From Candidatus Aminicenantota bacterium (GTDB lineage Bacteria > Acidobacteriota > Aminicenantia > Aminicenantales > Saccharicenantaceae), in contig JAPKZD010000001.1 of NCBI GenBank assembly GCA_026393975.1, positions 57,519-121,518 of the forward strand: a DNA stretch of 64,000 nt, read 5' to 3'. Position 1 is the first letter of the stretch, and each line of letters opens with the position of its first letter. Positions 8,867-17,959 of this stretch are shown here, one piece after another. The notes below the pieces were generated by a model. That model had not been told where the DNA came from. It saw only the letters and a list, made by a program, of their open reading frames with translations, and ran no database searches. Made by a program: the position numbers and the translations under genes.

Positions 8867-10378
8867 ATGGCCGACGACAAAAAAACACTGACGACCGGAT
8901 TCGGGATGCCGGTCGACAACGACCTGAACTCGATGACGGCCGGCCCCAAGGGCCCGGTGCTCGTGGAGGACGTTCACCTCAGCGAGAAGCTGGCCCACTT
9001 CGACCGCGAGCGCATCCCGGAGCGCGTCGTCCACGCCAAGGGCGCCGGCGCGCACGGCTGGTTCGAAGTGACCCGCGACGTCGCCAAGCACACGCGGGCC
9101 AAGTTCCTGTCCGCCGTGGGCAAGAAGACCGAAGTCTTCGTCCGCTTTTCCACCGTCGGCGGCGAGAGGGGCTCGGCCGACTCCGAGCGCGACCCGCGCG
9201 GCTTCGCCGTCAAGTTCTACACCGAAGAGGGCAACTACGACATGGTCGGGAACAACACGCCGGTCTTCTTCATCCGCGACCCGCTCAAGTTCCCCGATTT
9301 CATCCACACCCAGAAGCGCAACCCGGCGACGAACCTCAAGGACCCGGACATGTTCTGGGACTTCCTGTCCCTGACGCCGGAGTCGATCCACCAGGTCACG
9401 ATCCTCTTCTCCGACCGCGGCACGCCCCGCTCCTACCGCAACATGAACGGCTTTAGCAGCCACACCTACATGTGGTACGACGCCAAGGGCAAATACTGCT
9501 GGATCAAATACCATTTCAAGACGGTCCAGGGGATCCAGAACTTCGACGGCCCGGAAGCGGACCGGATGCGCGGCGTCGACCCCGACGTCACCACGCGTGA
9601 CCTCCACGCCGCGATCGCCCGCGGCGAGTTCCCGGCCTGGCGCGTCGAAGTCCAGATCATGACCCCGGCACAGGCCAAGGACTACCGGTTCGACCCCTTC
9701 GACATCACCAAGGTCTGGCCCCACGCCGACTTCCCGCCCGTCGAGATCGGCCGGATGGTCCTCGACCGCAATCCGGAGAACTATTTCGCCGAGGTCGAGC
9801 AAGCGGCCTTCTCTCCCGGCAACTTCGTCCCCGGCATCGGGCCCTCGCCCGATAAGATGCTCCAGGGGCGCTTGTTCAGCTACCACGATACCCACCGGCA
9901 CCGGCTCGGACCCAACTTCCACCTGCTCCCAGTCAACGCCCCGAAGGCGGCCCCGATGGCGAGCTACCAGCGGGACGGCGCCATGCGCTTCGACGGGAAC
10001 GGCGGGGGCGGGCCCAACTACTGGCCGAATAGCTTCGGCGGCCCGGCGCCGGACGCGGGCTTTGTCTTCCCGGCGATCGACGTGGCGGGAGCGGCGGCGC
10101 GGCACGCCTATGTCCTCGGCGACGTCGATTTCGTCCAGGCGGGGGCCCTCTATCGCAAGGTGATGACGGACAAGGACCGCGAGCACCTCGTCGCCAACAT
10201 CGTCGGCCACCTCAAGGGGGCGCAGAAGCGCATCCAGCTGAGGCAGACGGCCCTTTTCACCAAGGCCGACGCGGAATACGGCGAACGCGTTGCCAAGGGT
10301 CTCGGCTTGAACGTAGACGAGGTCAAGCGGCTGGCGGCAATGTCGCAGGAAGACCGAGCCAAGACCACCGCGGCCTGA
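8867..10378 (+). CDS. katA: Monofunctional haem catalase
   Basis: 503 residues, the usual size of small-subunit catalases. Start has AGGAGGG nine bases upstream. The distal His is in '[12 protein letters not shown]' (H56), the distal Asn in '[11 protein letters not shown]' (about 129), and the proximal haem Tyr in '[14 protein letters not shown]' (about residue 339). It decomposes hydrogen peroxide to water and oxygen in the cytoplasm. It lies immediately downstream of the Fur/PerR-like regulator and is probably in the same transcript and under peroxide control. The C-terminus stops shortly after the catalase core, with no flavodoxin-like extension. Confidence 0.96.
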   Translation: MADDKKTLTTGFGMPVDNDLNSMTAGPKGPVLVEDVHLSEKLAHFDRERIPERVVHAKGAGAHGWFEVTRDVAKHTRAKFLSAVGKKTEVFVRFSTVGGERGSADSERDPRGFAVKFYTEEGNYDMVGNNTPVFFIRDPLKFPDFIHTQKRNPATNLKDPDMFWDFLSLTPESIHQVTILFSDRGTPRSYRNMNGFSSHTYMWYDAKGKYCWIKYHFKTVQGIQNFDGPEADRMRGVDPDVTTRDLHAAIARGEFPAWRVEVQIMTPAQAKDYRFDPFDITKVWPHADFPPVEIGRMVLDRNPENYFAEVEQAAFSPGNFVPGIGPSPDKMLQGRLFSYHDTHRHRLGPNFHLLPVNAPKAAPMASYQRDGAMRFDGNGGGGPNYWPNSFGGPAPDAGFVFPAIDVAGAAARHAYVLGDVDFVQAGALYRKVMTDKDREHLVANIVGHLKGAQKRIQLRQTALFTKADAEYGERVAKGLGLNVDEVKRLAAMSQEDRAKTTAA

Positions 10379-10381
10379 AAT

Positions 10382-11176
10382 TTATTTCCCGAAGCCCTTG
10401 ACCTTCGTGTAGCCCGCCGGGATTTCGTAGTTTCCGGCCGGGGCGGCCTTGTCGGAGCATTCGAGGAGCTCGGTCGTCGAGGTCATGTCGGCGCCCATGA
10501 CGTTGACCTTGGCCGTCGAGTAGACGACGACCCCTTTGACCTTCTGCATTTCCTTGACGATCTTATCGAAGCCGGGCTGGGAGGCCAGCATGGCGTTGGC
10601 GCTGGTGAAGTAAAGACTGTAATTGATCTTGAGATCCTCGGTGGCCCAGGCTTCGGAATTGGTTTTGCCGGCCATGCCCATGTCCATCTCGATGAGGTAC
10701 TTGCGGCAATTCCAGGAGCCGATCTTTTTCGTCTCATCGGTTTCGGTGACCTTGGCGGACATGTTGCCCATGACCCCCTTCATCATGCCCTTCATGAAGG
10801 CGGGCATCTTCTTCATGGCCTCTGCCTTTTCCGGGTCCTCCGCGGCTCCCGCCGCGGCCGCCTCGTCGAACATCTTCTCGAAGTCCAGGGGCATCTCCGC
10901 ATAGGTCTTCTTGTTGTGGTCGATTATGTAGAGGATCTTCTTGTCGCCGAGAAGGATTGTGGATGTCCCGGCCTCCTGGTCCGTTCTGGCCTTGTTCTCA
11001 CCCAGCCAGAACACCGAGATCGCGTCCTTTTCCGGCTGGGTCTGGCCCATCATTTTGAAGGCACTCGTGTGGACCTTCTGCTTCATGTAGATGTCGGCCC
11101 GGGCCTGGACGGTCCCGAAGACGAAGCAGACGACCGCCGCGACTATTGCGACATTGAGAATCCGTCGATTTTTCAT
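10382..11176 (-). CDS. Exported DUF4412 protein
   Basis: 264 residues; start at the ATG with AGGAGG six bases upstream, giving a signal peptide ('ILNVAIVAAVVCFVFGTVQA'). The mature part matches the DUF4412 style: an early 'YMKQKVHTSAFKMMGQ', a middle segment on hydrolysing a bound state ('DHNKKTYAEMPLDFE'), and a methionine-rich stretch. These proteins have an LolA-like half-barrel look and are thought to be periplasmic, but no function is established. Ends four bases from the catalase stop, convergently. Monocistronic as far as can be seen. Confidence 0.7.
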   Translation of the reverse strand: MKNRRILNVAIVAAVVCFVFGTVQARADIYMKQKVHTSAFKMMGQTQPEKDAISVFWLGENKARTDQEAGTSTILLGDKKILYIIDHNKKTYAEMPLDFEKMFDEAAAAGAAEDPEKAEAMKKMPAFMKGMMKGVMGNMSAKVTETDETKKIGSWNCRKYLIEMDMGMAGKTNSEAWATEDLKINYSLYFTSANAMLASQPGFDKIVKEMQKVKGVVVYSTAKVNVMGADMTSTTELLECSDKAAPAGNYEIPAGYTKVKGFGK

Positions 11177-11257
11177 GAATCCTCCTTTGCGAATACGTTG
11201 GTTATGCCGAGTGTTTTTTATACCGCTCGCGACCGCCAAAGTCAAGCCGCGTGTTCG

Positions 11258-11848
11258 TCAAAAACGGTTGAAGTGGATGACGGATGCGAGGGCGCGCTTG
11301 GGGACGTGGAGGCGGCCGTCGGCGTCCTTCCAGTAACGGCAGGACTCGCCCATGACCTCGGCCGTAGGCTCCTCCGCCGGGTAGCCTAGGGCCAGGACGC
11401 TGTCGACCCTGTAGTCCTCGGGCACGCCGAGCACGACCCTCAGCTTGTCCCGGTCGATCGAAAGCAGCCAGCAGCTCCCGACGCCCTCGGCCAGGGCCGC
11501 GAGGAGCATGTTCTCCATGGCCGCGCCGATGTCGTACTCGAACATCTTCTCCCGGACCTTGGTGTTGGCCAGGGTGACGATGTAGGCGGCCGGCTCCTCC
11601 CCCGGCTTGGGGTCGCCGGCCGGGGCGATATAGGCCGCCCACTTCAGGCAGGGAAAGACCTCCGCCTTGAGCCCCGTCTCGTCGACGACGATAAACTCGA
11701 GCGGCTGGAGGTTGGCCGCCGACGGGGCCAGTCGGCCGACATCGACGAGCCGCTCGAGCAGTTCTCTGTCCACGGGCTCGGGCTTGAACCTGCGGATCGT
11801 CCGCCGCCCGGCGATCACGTCATAAAAGCTCTTGTCGTCCTGACACAT
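11258..11848 (-). CDS. Nitroreductase-family FMN oxidoreductase
   Basis: 196 residues from the second of two adjacent ATGs (11851 and 11848); the second has better spacing from AAGGAGG. The FMN-phosphate motif 'RRTIRRFKP' and 'LAPSAANLQPLEFIVV' are typical of the nitroreductase superfamily, as is 'LALGYPAEEPTAEVM' near the end. NAD(P)H-dependent reduction of quinones, nitro compounds or related substrates is expected; the natural substrate is unknown. The start codon overlaps the stop of the MFS gene, so the two are translationally coupled. Confidence 0.85.
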   Translation of the reverse strand: MCQDDKSFYDVIAGRRTIRRFKPEPVDRELLERLVDVGRLAPSAANLQPLEFIVVDETGLKAEVFPCLKWAAYIAPAGDPKPGEEPAAYIVTLANTKVREKMFEYDIGAAMENMLLAALAEGVGSCWLLSIDRDKLRVVLGVPEDYRVDSVLALGYPAEEPTAEVMGESCRYWKDADGRLHVPKRALASVIHFNRF

Positions 11849-13059
11849 CATGCGCCTCCTTGAATTTTCCGGCCTTCGGTCGCCGGCGCCTTGAGCATGA
11901 AGACGGCGGTCGAGGCCAGTAGAAATAACCCGGCGATGCGGTACATCCACCGGTATCCGGCGAGGTCGGACATCCAGCCGAAAAACGGCGAGCCGATGCC
12001 CATCCCGACGTCGAAAAGCGACAGATAAAGGCTGATGGCCAAACCCTTGTTCTCCCGGCCCAGGAAATCGATGATGTAGGTGCTCAGGGCGGGAAAGATC
12101 AGGCCTTGGCCGAGCCCGCCGATGAATCCCGTCACGAGGAGCATGGGCAGGCTCCGGACCTGGGCGAGGAGGAAGAGGTTGCCGACGATGATGAGCGCCG
12201 CCGGGAGGATCACTTTTTTCCGGCCGTAGCGGTCCGAGAGGTCGCCTATGCCGAAGCGGGTCAGGATCGCGGCCAGCGAGAAGACGAGGAAGAACGGGCC
12301 GACCCGGCCGATGCCGATCGAGTTTCCGAAGACGGCGATGAAATAGATCATGGCCCCGCGGATGGCGCCGTGGAAAACGGGCATGGCCGAGATGATCACG
12401 GCCAGCGCCAAGGGCACGGCCTTGAGGACCCGCATACCCGAACCTTGGCCGTCGGAGCAGGGCTTCGCAGTTTCCCGCGTCGCCAGCAGACAGAGGAGCG
12501 CGGCGACGAGGAAGAGGACGGCGGCGTTGAAGAGCCAGCCGTAGCCGAAGCGGGTGATGATCTCCTCGGCGAAATACGGCCCGAGGGCCTGGGCGACAAG
12601 GCTGGCGATGCCGATGATGCCCATCGAGAGGGCCATCCGGTCGACCGGGGCCAGGTCGGAGCAGTAGGCGATCGTGGCCGTCATGCCGATTCCCCAGCCG
12701 AGGCCGGTCAGGGCCCGGAGCGCGATCGGCAGCCAGCCCGCGTCGCTGACGAGATGGAAGAGCGGCGTCGAAAAGATCAGGAGGAGCAGGCCGAAGATGG
12801 CGATGCGCCGCCCGCCCCGGACGTCGATCATCCGGCCGAAGACCGGCCGGATGGCGATGGCCACGACGCTGTGGATGCCCATGATCAGCCCGACCCGGCT
12901 CTGGCGCGGGCCGAACTGCTTGAGGAAGACGGGCAGGAGGTAGAAGAGCGCGACCGACGTAGCTAGGAAAAAATAGCCGGAGAGGGCCAGCAGGAAATCC
13001 CTGTTCCAGAAGGATTTCCGTTCCGCTCGCGGGACGGCGCCGATCTCGAGGCTGTTCAT
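11848..13059 (-). CDS. Major facilitator superfamily transporter
   Basis: 403 residues with about 12 hydrophobic segments. The motif between helices 2 and 3 is 'GRMIDVRGGRRIA', and the repeat at the middle loop is 'GDLSDRYGRKKVIL', both typical of drug/proton antiporter-like MFS members. Substrate cannot be deduced. It heads a two-gene unit with the nitroreductase. A near-consensus promoter lies directly upstream, and a second one 190 bases further with a structured leader in between. No convincing ribosome site precedes the ATG. Confidence 0.85.
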   Translation of the reverse strand: MNSLEIGAVPRAERKSFWNRDFLLALSGYFFLATSVALFYLLPVFLKQFGPRQSRVGLIMGIHSVVAIAIRPVFGRMIDVRGGRRIAIFGLLLLIFSTPLFHLVSDAGWLPIALRALTGLGWGIGMTATIAYCSDLAPVDRMALSMGIIGIASLVAQALGPYFAEEIITRFGYGWLFNAAVLFLVAALLCLLATRETAKPCSDGQGSGMRVLKAVPLALAVIISAMPVFHGAIRGAMIYFIAVFGNSIGIGRVGPFFLVFSLAAILTRFGIGDLSDRYGRKKVILPAALIIVGNLFLLAQVRSLPMLLVTGFIGGLGQGLIFPALSTYIIDFLGRENKGLAISLYLSLFDVGMGIGSPFFGWMSDLAGYRWMYRIAGLFLLASTAVFMLKAPATEGRKIQGGA

Positions 13060-13079
13060 GGACGATGTCCGGACACCGA

Positions 13080-13109
13080 TATATAAAGGACGCGGAGGCT
13101 GGATGTCAA
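13080..13109 (-). promoter_or_regulatory. Proximal promoter of the MFS-nitroreductase unit
   Basis: Read on the minus strand: TTGACA (13109-13104), 18 bases, TATATA (13085-13080). Transcription would start near 13073, leaving a leader of only about 14 bases before the ATG at 13059, which fits the absence of a ribosome binding site there. Confidence 0.6.
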
Positions 13110-13177
13110 CCCCAAGACTTCACGGGGTTAACCCTGAGCCGCGCTTCCGCGAACGGGTCAAATGGAGAGAGAGAAAG

Positions 13178-13253
13178 GCTGGCTGTAATTGGGGGGGATA
13201 ACAAGTTTAAAGGGGATATGAAGGAGGGTAACTTGTTGCTTTACACAGCCAGC
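13178..13253. repeat. Nested inverted repeat (possible structured leader RNA)
   Basis: Outer arms GCTGGCTGT (13178-13186) and ACAGCCAGC (13245-13253) are perfectly complementary over nine bases. Inner arms AACAAGTT (13200-13207) and AACTTGTT (13230-13237) pair over eight. Between them lie runs of G on the plus strand (C on minus). The element is more AT-rich than its surroundings and sits between the distal and proximal promoters of the MFS gene, so the distal transcript would carry it as a two-stem RNA. It could alternatively be a mobile palindromic repeat. Confidence 0.55.
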
Positions 13254-13272
13254 GAAGCAAAGCGTTGTTATA

Positions 13273-13300
13273 AGTATAGCAGAAATGCGAAAAATTTCAA
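13273..13300 (-). promoter_or_regulatory. Distal promoter of the MFS-nitroreductase unit
   Basis: Minus strand: TTGAAA (13300-13295), 16 bases, TATACT (13278-13273). Transcription would start near 13266 and produce a leader of about 205 bases that contains the nested inverted repeat. It lies right after the KDPG aldolase stop codon. Confidence 0.5.
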
Positions 13301-13303
13301 CTA

Positions 13304-13942
13304 TCAGAGCCCGCGGAGCGATTCGACGAGCCGGCGGGCCCTCGTCACGAGCGCCTCCCAATCGTCGGCATCGATCGTCTTCCTGTCGAGGAGGGCCGTC
13401 CCGATTCCGACACAGCAGGCGCCGGCGGCGATGAACTCCCGCGCGTTTTCGAGGGTGACGCCGCCCGTGGGCATGAGCCGGATATGCGGCAAGGGCCCGC
13501 GGAGGTCGCGGAAAAACGGAGGCCCAAGCGATGTCGCCGGAAAGACCTTGACGATGTCGGCCCCGGCCCGCCACGCGGCCACGATCTCGGTCGGCGTGAA
13601 GGCGCCCGGCACGACGAGGACCTCGGCTTCACGGCACGTCCGAACCATGTCCGTGTCCATGACCGGAGAGACGACAAAATCGGCCCCGGCGGCGATGACG
13701 TCCAAAGCCGTGCCCGCGTCGAGGACGGTTCCCGCGCCGATGAGCACGCCCGGTTCCTTGTCGCGGGCCATGGTGCGAATGATCTCGACGGCGCCGGGCA
13801 CGGTCATGGTGACCTCGAGCGCTGTGACCCCGCCCTTGCGGAGCGCGGCGGCGGCCTTGGCCAGCTTAGCCGCATCGGTCATCCGGATGACGGCGACGGC
13901 CTTCGAGGCGAGAAGCCTTTCGAGGACCTTGTCTTTCGTCAT
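13304..13942 (-). CDS. eda: KDPG/KHG aldolase
   Basis: 212 residues, normal for the family. The Schiff-base lysine is Lys132 in 'ADIVKVFPATSLG', the catalytic Glu is E43 in 'ALEVTMTV', and the phosphate loop is 'MPTGGVT'. It cleaves 2-keto-3-deoxy-6-phosphogluconate to pyruvate and glyceraldehyde-3-phosphate in the cytoplasm. Immediately upstream on the same strand is KDG kinase, which makes its substrate; 15 bases separate them. The pair forms the lower part of uronate or Entner-Doudoroff-type catabolism. Confidence 0.93.
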   Translation of the reverse strand: MTKDKVLERLLASKAVAVIRMTDAAKLAKAAAALRKGGVTALEVTMTVPGAVEIIRTMARDKEPGVLIGAGTVLDAGTALDVIAAGADFVVSPVMDTDMVRTCREAEVLVVPGAFTPTEIVAAWRAGADIVKVFPATSLGPPFFRDLRGPLPHIRLMPTGGVTLENAREFIAAGACCVGIGTALLDRKTIDADDWEALVTRARRLVESLRGL

Positions 13943-13957
13943 GGTCGACTCCCCCGC

Positions 13958-14986
13958 TTACCGCCGGACCCGGCCCGAGCGGTCGCCGCGGACGACGGTC
14001 CGAATGTCCTTTTCCGTGGACAAGTTGAAATCGCCGGGAATCGAATGCTTGAGCGCGGCGGCGGCCACGGCGAAGTCGAGCGCCTCGGCGTCGGTCTTGA
14101 AAGTCGCCAGGCCGTGGATGAGGCCGGCGGCGAAGGCGTCGCCGGTGCCGATGCGGTCGACGATCGCCCGGATGTCGAACGACGGGCCGGAGAGGAACTC
14201 CGTCCGGTTTCTCAACACGGCCGACCATCGGTTTCCGTCGGCGCTCTCGCTCTCGCGGAGCGTGACGGCCACCCGGGCGAGCTTCGGGAATTCGGAGATG
14301 ACCTTGGCTGTCAGCTCTTCGTAAGCCCTCGGGTCGAGCCGGCCGGCGGCGACATCGACCGCGGCCCCGACGCCGAGCGCCTTTTGGCAATCCTCCTCGT
14401 TCCCGACGAGAAGGTCGGCGTGCTTGACAACCTCCCGCATGACGTCGGGCGCGGAACGCCCGTATTTCCAGAGCTTGGCCCGGTAGTTGAGGTCGACGGA
14501 CACGGTCATCTTCTTCGCCCGGGCGGCGGCGACCGCTTCGAGCGTGAGTCCGGCGGCCGAGGCGGAGAGCGCCGGCGTGATGCCGCTGACATGGAGCCAG
14601 TCCATCCCGGCGAAGGCCGCCTCCCAGTCGATGTCGCCCGGCTTGGCCTCGGCGATGCCAGATCCCTCGCGGTCGTAGATGACCTGGGACGGCCGGACGT
14701 CCGCGCCCGTCTCGGCGAAGTAGATCCCCAGCCGCCGCCCGCCGCGGACGACGGCGCTCACGTCGACGCCGTAGCGGCGGAGCTCGCGGACGGCCGCCTC
14801 GCCGACGGGATTCGACGGGACGACCGAGACCCAGCGCGACCGGTGGCCGAGGATGGCCAGGGACACGGCCACGTTGGCTTCGCCCCCGCCGAAAACGGCC
14901 TCGAGGCGCGGTGACTGGAAGAGGAGCTCTTTTCCCGGCGGAGAAAGCCGGAGCATGATCTCGCCGAATGTCGCGACGTTGGCCAT
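13958..14986 (-). CDS. kdgK: 2-keto-3-deoxygluconate kinase (PfkB family)
   Basis: 342 residues from the ATG at 14986, which has AAAGGAG eight bases upstream; an earlier in-frame ATG at 15016 lacks a site. PfkB signatures: 'GGGEANVAVSLAILG' near residue 36 and the anion-hole/catalytic Asp motif 'RIGTGDAFAAGLIHGL' in the C-terminal third. It phosphorylates KDG to KDPG, the substrate of the next gene. Divergent from the DUF4861 gene cluster, consistent with a regulon for breakdown of uronic-acid-containing polysaccharides. Confidence 0.9.
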   Translation of the reverse strand: MANVATFGEIMLRLSPPGKELLFQSPRLEAVFGGGEANVAVSLAILGHRSRWVSVVPSNPVGEAAVRELRRYGVDVSAVVRGGRRLGIYFAETGADVRPSQVIYDREGSGIAEAKPGDIDWEAAFAGMDWLHVSGITPALSASAAGLTLEAVAAARAKKMTVSVDLNYRAKLWKYGRSAPDVMREVVKHADLLVGNEEDCQKALGVGAAVDVAAGRLDPRAYEELTAKVISEFPKLARVAVTLRESESADGNRWSAVLRNRTEFLSGPSFDIRAIVDRIGTGDAFAAGLIHGLATFKTDAEALDFAVAAAALKHSIPGDFNLSTEKDIRTVVRGDRSGRVRR

Positions 14987-15172
14987 CGCTTTTTCTCCTT
15001 TGTTTAAACATATCATACCCGCCCCTGCTCATTCAAAGCCTTCCCCTCCAACCGTCCCTACTCTCCGCCGCGGACGCTGCCCGGGCAGTGATGGGGGCCA
15101 TGCAGAGACCCCGTAGCGGAGGGGGACCCGCTAAACCCAAGGCCGAGGGGTGTCGTCGGAGTGGAGCATAAA
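14987..15172. other. Divergent intergenic region, first part
   Basis: Between kdgK (minus) and the DUF4861 gene (plus). No open frame looks coding. It is GC-rich with short self-complementary words such as GCCCGGGC (around 15078). No clear -35/-10 pair was identified for either side. The remaining part to 15375 holds a long hairpin, listed separately. Confidence 0.5.
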
Positions 15173-15251
15173 GCGGTGATTTAGCATTCCCGGGACGGAT
15201 ACGCGGCCTCCTCCCATCGAATCCGGCCCGGGAAGGCGTAAAAATCACCGC
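15173..15251. repeat. Long imperfect hairpin element
   Basis: Outer arms GCGGTGATTT (15173-15182) and AAAATCACCGC (15241-15251) pair over ten bases. Inner arms TTCCCGGG (15187-15194) and CCCGGGAA (15227-15234), and GGAT (15197-15200) with ATCC (15221-15224), pair in register, leaving a loop of about 20 bases. The whole 79 bases can fold as one interrupted hairpin on either strand. It lies 125 bases upstream of the DUF4861 gene. It could be a leader structure, a regulatory palindrome or a REP-like repeat unit; no second copy was found in the window. Confidence 0.6.
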
Positions 15252-15375
15252 AGCGAACGGAGACGATCCCCGAGGCCACCTTGATTTTCGGGCGCAAGGG
15301 AGTAAAATAAGCGCGATTCCTGGCGCGGCCGCGATACCGGCGCCCGGACTTTCCGCCGGAAAGGAGACCCCGTCG

Positions 15376-16575
15376 ATGCCTCAGACAGTGAATGTCGGAA
15401 GAAGGCTTATCGCCTTTATCATCACGGCCGCCGTCGCGGCCGGCTGGGCCGCCGCCCAGGCTCAGACCCCCAGGGTCCTTGGCTTCAAGAAACAGTTCGT
15501 CATCGAGATCACGAACCCCTCCCCGCTCGCCCTCGAGAACCACGCCGTCATCATCGACGTCGCCGGGATCAGGGCCTCCGTCGCGGCCGATTTCAACACC
15601 TACAACTACGCGCTCTTCGAAGAAAAGGGCGGCGATTACACCCTTGTCGTCTCCCAGGCCGACGACCTCGACAAGGACCGCTACCACGACGAGATCGTCC
15701 TCGTCCGGACCCTGCCGCCGTCGTCGACGACGCGGCTCTCCTGTTATTATTCGCCCGACCGCAGCTTCCAGCTCATGCCGACGCAGAAAGCTTACGCCCG
15801 CTCCGCCTGGGAAACCGGCGGCGCCGAGGCCGGCTGGGAGTCGAACCTCGCCGCCTACAAGTTCGTCCACGGGCGGATCGAGTTCTACGGCAAGCTCACG
15901 GCCGGGCTCATCCTGAAAAAATTCCCAGCCCCGGAAAACCGTCTCCAGGACTGGGGCATGGACGTCGTCGACGCCGGCGACTCGGCCGGGCTCGGCGGCC
16001 TGATCCTCTGGGACGGCGGCACCCGCGTTCCGCTGTTCGGCGCCTCCGCCCCGCAGGCCAAGCTGACCGTGCTCTCGCCGGGGCCGATCCGGGCCCTGGT
16101 CAAAGCGGAATACAGCGGCCTTCGCACGGCCGCGGGCGAAGTCGGGCTGACGGTCTTCATGTCCGCCTTCGCCGAAAGCGCCGTCTCGCGCAACGACGTC
16201 GTCGTCTCCGCCAAAGCGGCCGGCCCGGTCACGATCGGTCCCGGCATCCAGAAGCTCCCCGGCGAAACGTGGTCCCTCGACAAGGACAAGGGATTCCTCG
16301 CCGCCTGGGGCAAGGGTGCCGAGAACGCCGGAGAAGTTGGCCTGGCCGCCATTTTCCGGCCTTCCGATTTCGCCGGAACGGACGACACGGCCGTCGACCG
16401 GTCGATCAAGCTCGGCGGGCGGAACGGCAGGAAGCTGACGTACTGGGTCGCCGGTTCCTGGGAGCGCGGCATCACCTCACCGGGTGTCCCCGCGTCCAAG
16501 AACTGGGCCCGCCGGGTCGAAGAGCTGGCCCAGCGTCTTCTCGTTCCCGTGAAAGTCGAGTTCAAGGCGAAATGA
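15376..16575 (+). CDS. Secreted DUF4861 family protein
   Basis: 399 residues with a signal peptide ('LIAFIITAAVAAGWAAAQAQ'). The body matches the DUF4861 pattern: an N-terminal beta domain (about 30-110), 'GWESNLAAYKFVHGRIEFYGK', 'DWGMDVVDAGDSAGLGGL', and a closing 'YWVAGSWERG'. Members usually sit in loci for pectin, alginate or other uronate polymers and have no proven reaction. Here it is divergent from KDG kinase and aldolase and leads a run with a ROK-like protein, a deacetylase and glucosamine-6-phosphate deaminase, suggesting a glycan that contains both uronic acid and amino sugar. Stop overlaps the next start (ATGA). Confidence 0.8.
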   Translation: MPQTVNVGRRLIAFIITAAVAAGWAAAQAQTPRVLGFKKQFVIEITNPSPLALENHAVIIDVAGIRASVAADFNTYNYALFEEKGGDYTLVVSQADDLDKDRYHDEIVLVRTLPPSSTTRLSCYYSPDRSFQLMPTQKAYARSAWETGGAEAGWESNLAAYKFVHGRIEFYGKLTAGLILKKFPAPENRLQDWGMDVVDAGDSAGLGGLILWDGGTRVPLFGASAPQAKLTVLSPGPIRALVKAEYSGLRTAAGEVGLTVFMSAFAESAVSRNDVVVSAKAAGPVTIGPGIQKLPGETWSLDKDKGFLAAWGKGAENAGEVGLAAIFRPSDFAGTDDTAVDRSIKLGGRNGRKLTYWVAGSWERGITSPGVPASKNWARRVEELAQRLLVPVKVEFKAK

Positions 16576-17959
16576 CGCTCCGCCCCCCCCTCGACTCGAG
16601 CTTCCGGCCCATCGTCCTCGACTGGCGCGCCTACCTCGAACGGGCCCGGACGGCCGGCGACGCCCTGCTCCGTATCGCCGTCGAGCGCGAAGACGGCCTC
16701 GTCTCGGCATTCGTCACCCGCGTGCCCGAGAAGGACGCCGAGCCGGCCGCCACGTACCTCATCGTCGAGAGGCTGGTCAAGTTCCTGCTCTGGTCGCGGG
16801 GCGGTTGGCGCGTTCACTTCCTCGGCCCCGCGGCGATCGGCAAGCGCCTCAAGGCCGACTATTCCGAGAAGGGCGCCCGGGCTTTCGACATCCGGACCAT
16901 GAGCCGGGTCTACGAACGCCCTTTCGAAGTCGTCCTGTCAAGCCCGGTGACCTTTCCCGAAGTCCGGGAGGCAGTCCATTTCCCGGGCGGCCACCTCGAC
17001 GGCTGCCGGATCGGCTTCGACCTCGGCGCGAGCGACTACAAGGTCGCCGCCGTAGTCGACGGCGAGCCCGTCTACAGCGAGGAGATCCCCTGGACCCCGG
17101 GCGAGCAGGCCGACCCCAACTACCACTACCGCCACATCCAGGAGGGCCTGAAAAAGGCGGCCGCGCATCTCCCCCGCGTGGACGCGATCGGCGGCAGTTC
17201 GGCCGGCATCCTCATCCGGAACCAGGTCCGGATCGCCTCCCTCTTCCGTTCCGTACCCGGGGACCTCTTCGAGAAGAAGGTCAAGGACATCTTCGTCCGG
17301 CTGGCCGCGGAATGGGGCGTGCCCTTCGAGGTCATCAACGACGGGGAAGTCACGGCGCTGGCCGGCATGCTCTCCCTCGGTGAGACGGGTGTCCTCGGCA
17401 TGGCCATGGGCTCGAGCGAGGCGGCCGGCTTCCTCGACACCGACGGCCACATCCCGGGCTGGCTCGACGAGCTCGCCTTCGTCCCCGTCGACCTCAATCC
17501 CGAAGCGGCCGTCGACGAGTGGTCCGGGGACCGGGGCGTCGGGGCCAACTATTTTTCCCAGCAGGCCGTCAACAAGCTCGCCCGGACGGCGGGTATCGCC
17601 TTCCCGGACACAATGACGCTGCCCGAGCGGCTCATGCAAGTCCAGTCCCTCATGGACCGCGGCGACGAGCGGGCCGCGGCGATCTTCGAAACGATCGGCA
17701 TCACCCTCGGTTTCACCATCCCCTGGTACGAAGTCTTCTACAAGTTCGGGAACCTGCTCGTCCTCGGCCGGGTCATGTCCGGGCCGGGCGGCAAGATCAT
17801 CGTCGACAAGGCCGCCGAGGTCCTGAAAGCCGAGTTCCCGGAAACGGCGGCGCGGGTCCGCATCCATCTCCTCGACGAGAAGAGCCGGCGCGTGGGGCAG
17901 GCCGTCGCCGCGGCCCGCCTCCCCGGGCGGCCGGCGCCGCCACTGGAGTTCGTTCATGA
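16572..17959 (+). CDS. Atypical ROK-family (sugar kinase-like) protein, C-terminus frameshifted
   Basis: ATG overlaps the preceding stop. Residues 1-130 form an N-terminal extension; the ROK/actin-like fold starts at 'IGFDLGASDYKVAAVVDGE' and continues through 'AIGGSSAGILI', 'VINDGEVTALAG' and 'GVLGMAMGSSEAAG'. The usual ROK zinc motif (CGxxGCxE) is absent, so kinase activity is uncertain. Homologous sequence seems to end near 17920 ('VGQAVAAARLP'). The literal frame then runs without stop to 18506, covering half of the next gene with an arginine-rich shadow. A one-base shift near the CCCCGGG run at 17921-17927 would end it at TGA 17957-17959, overlapping the next ATG like the other junctions here. 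I annotate that end. Confidence 0.7.
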
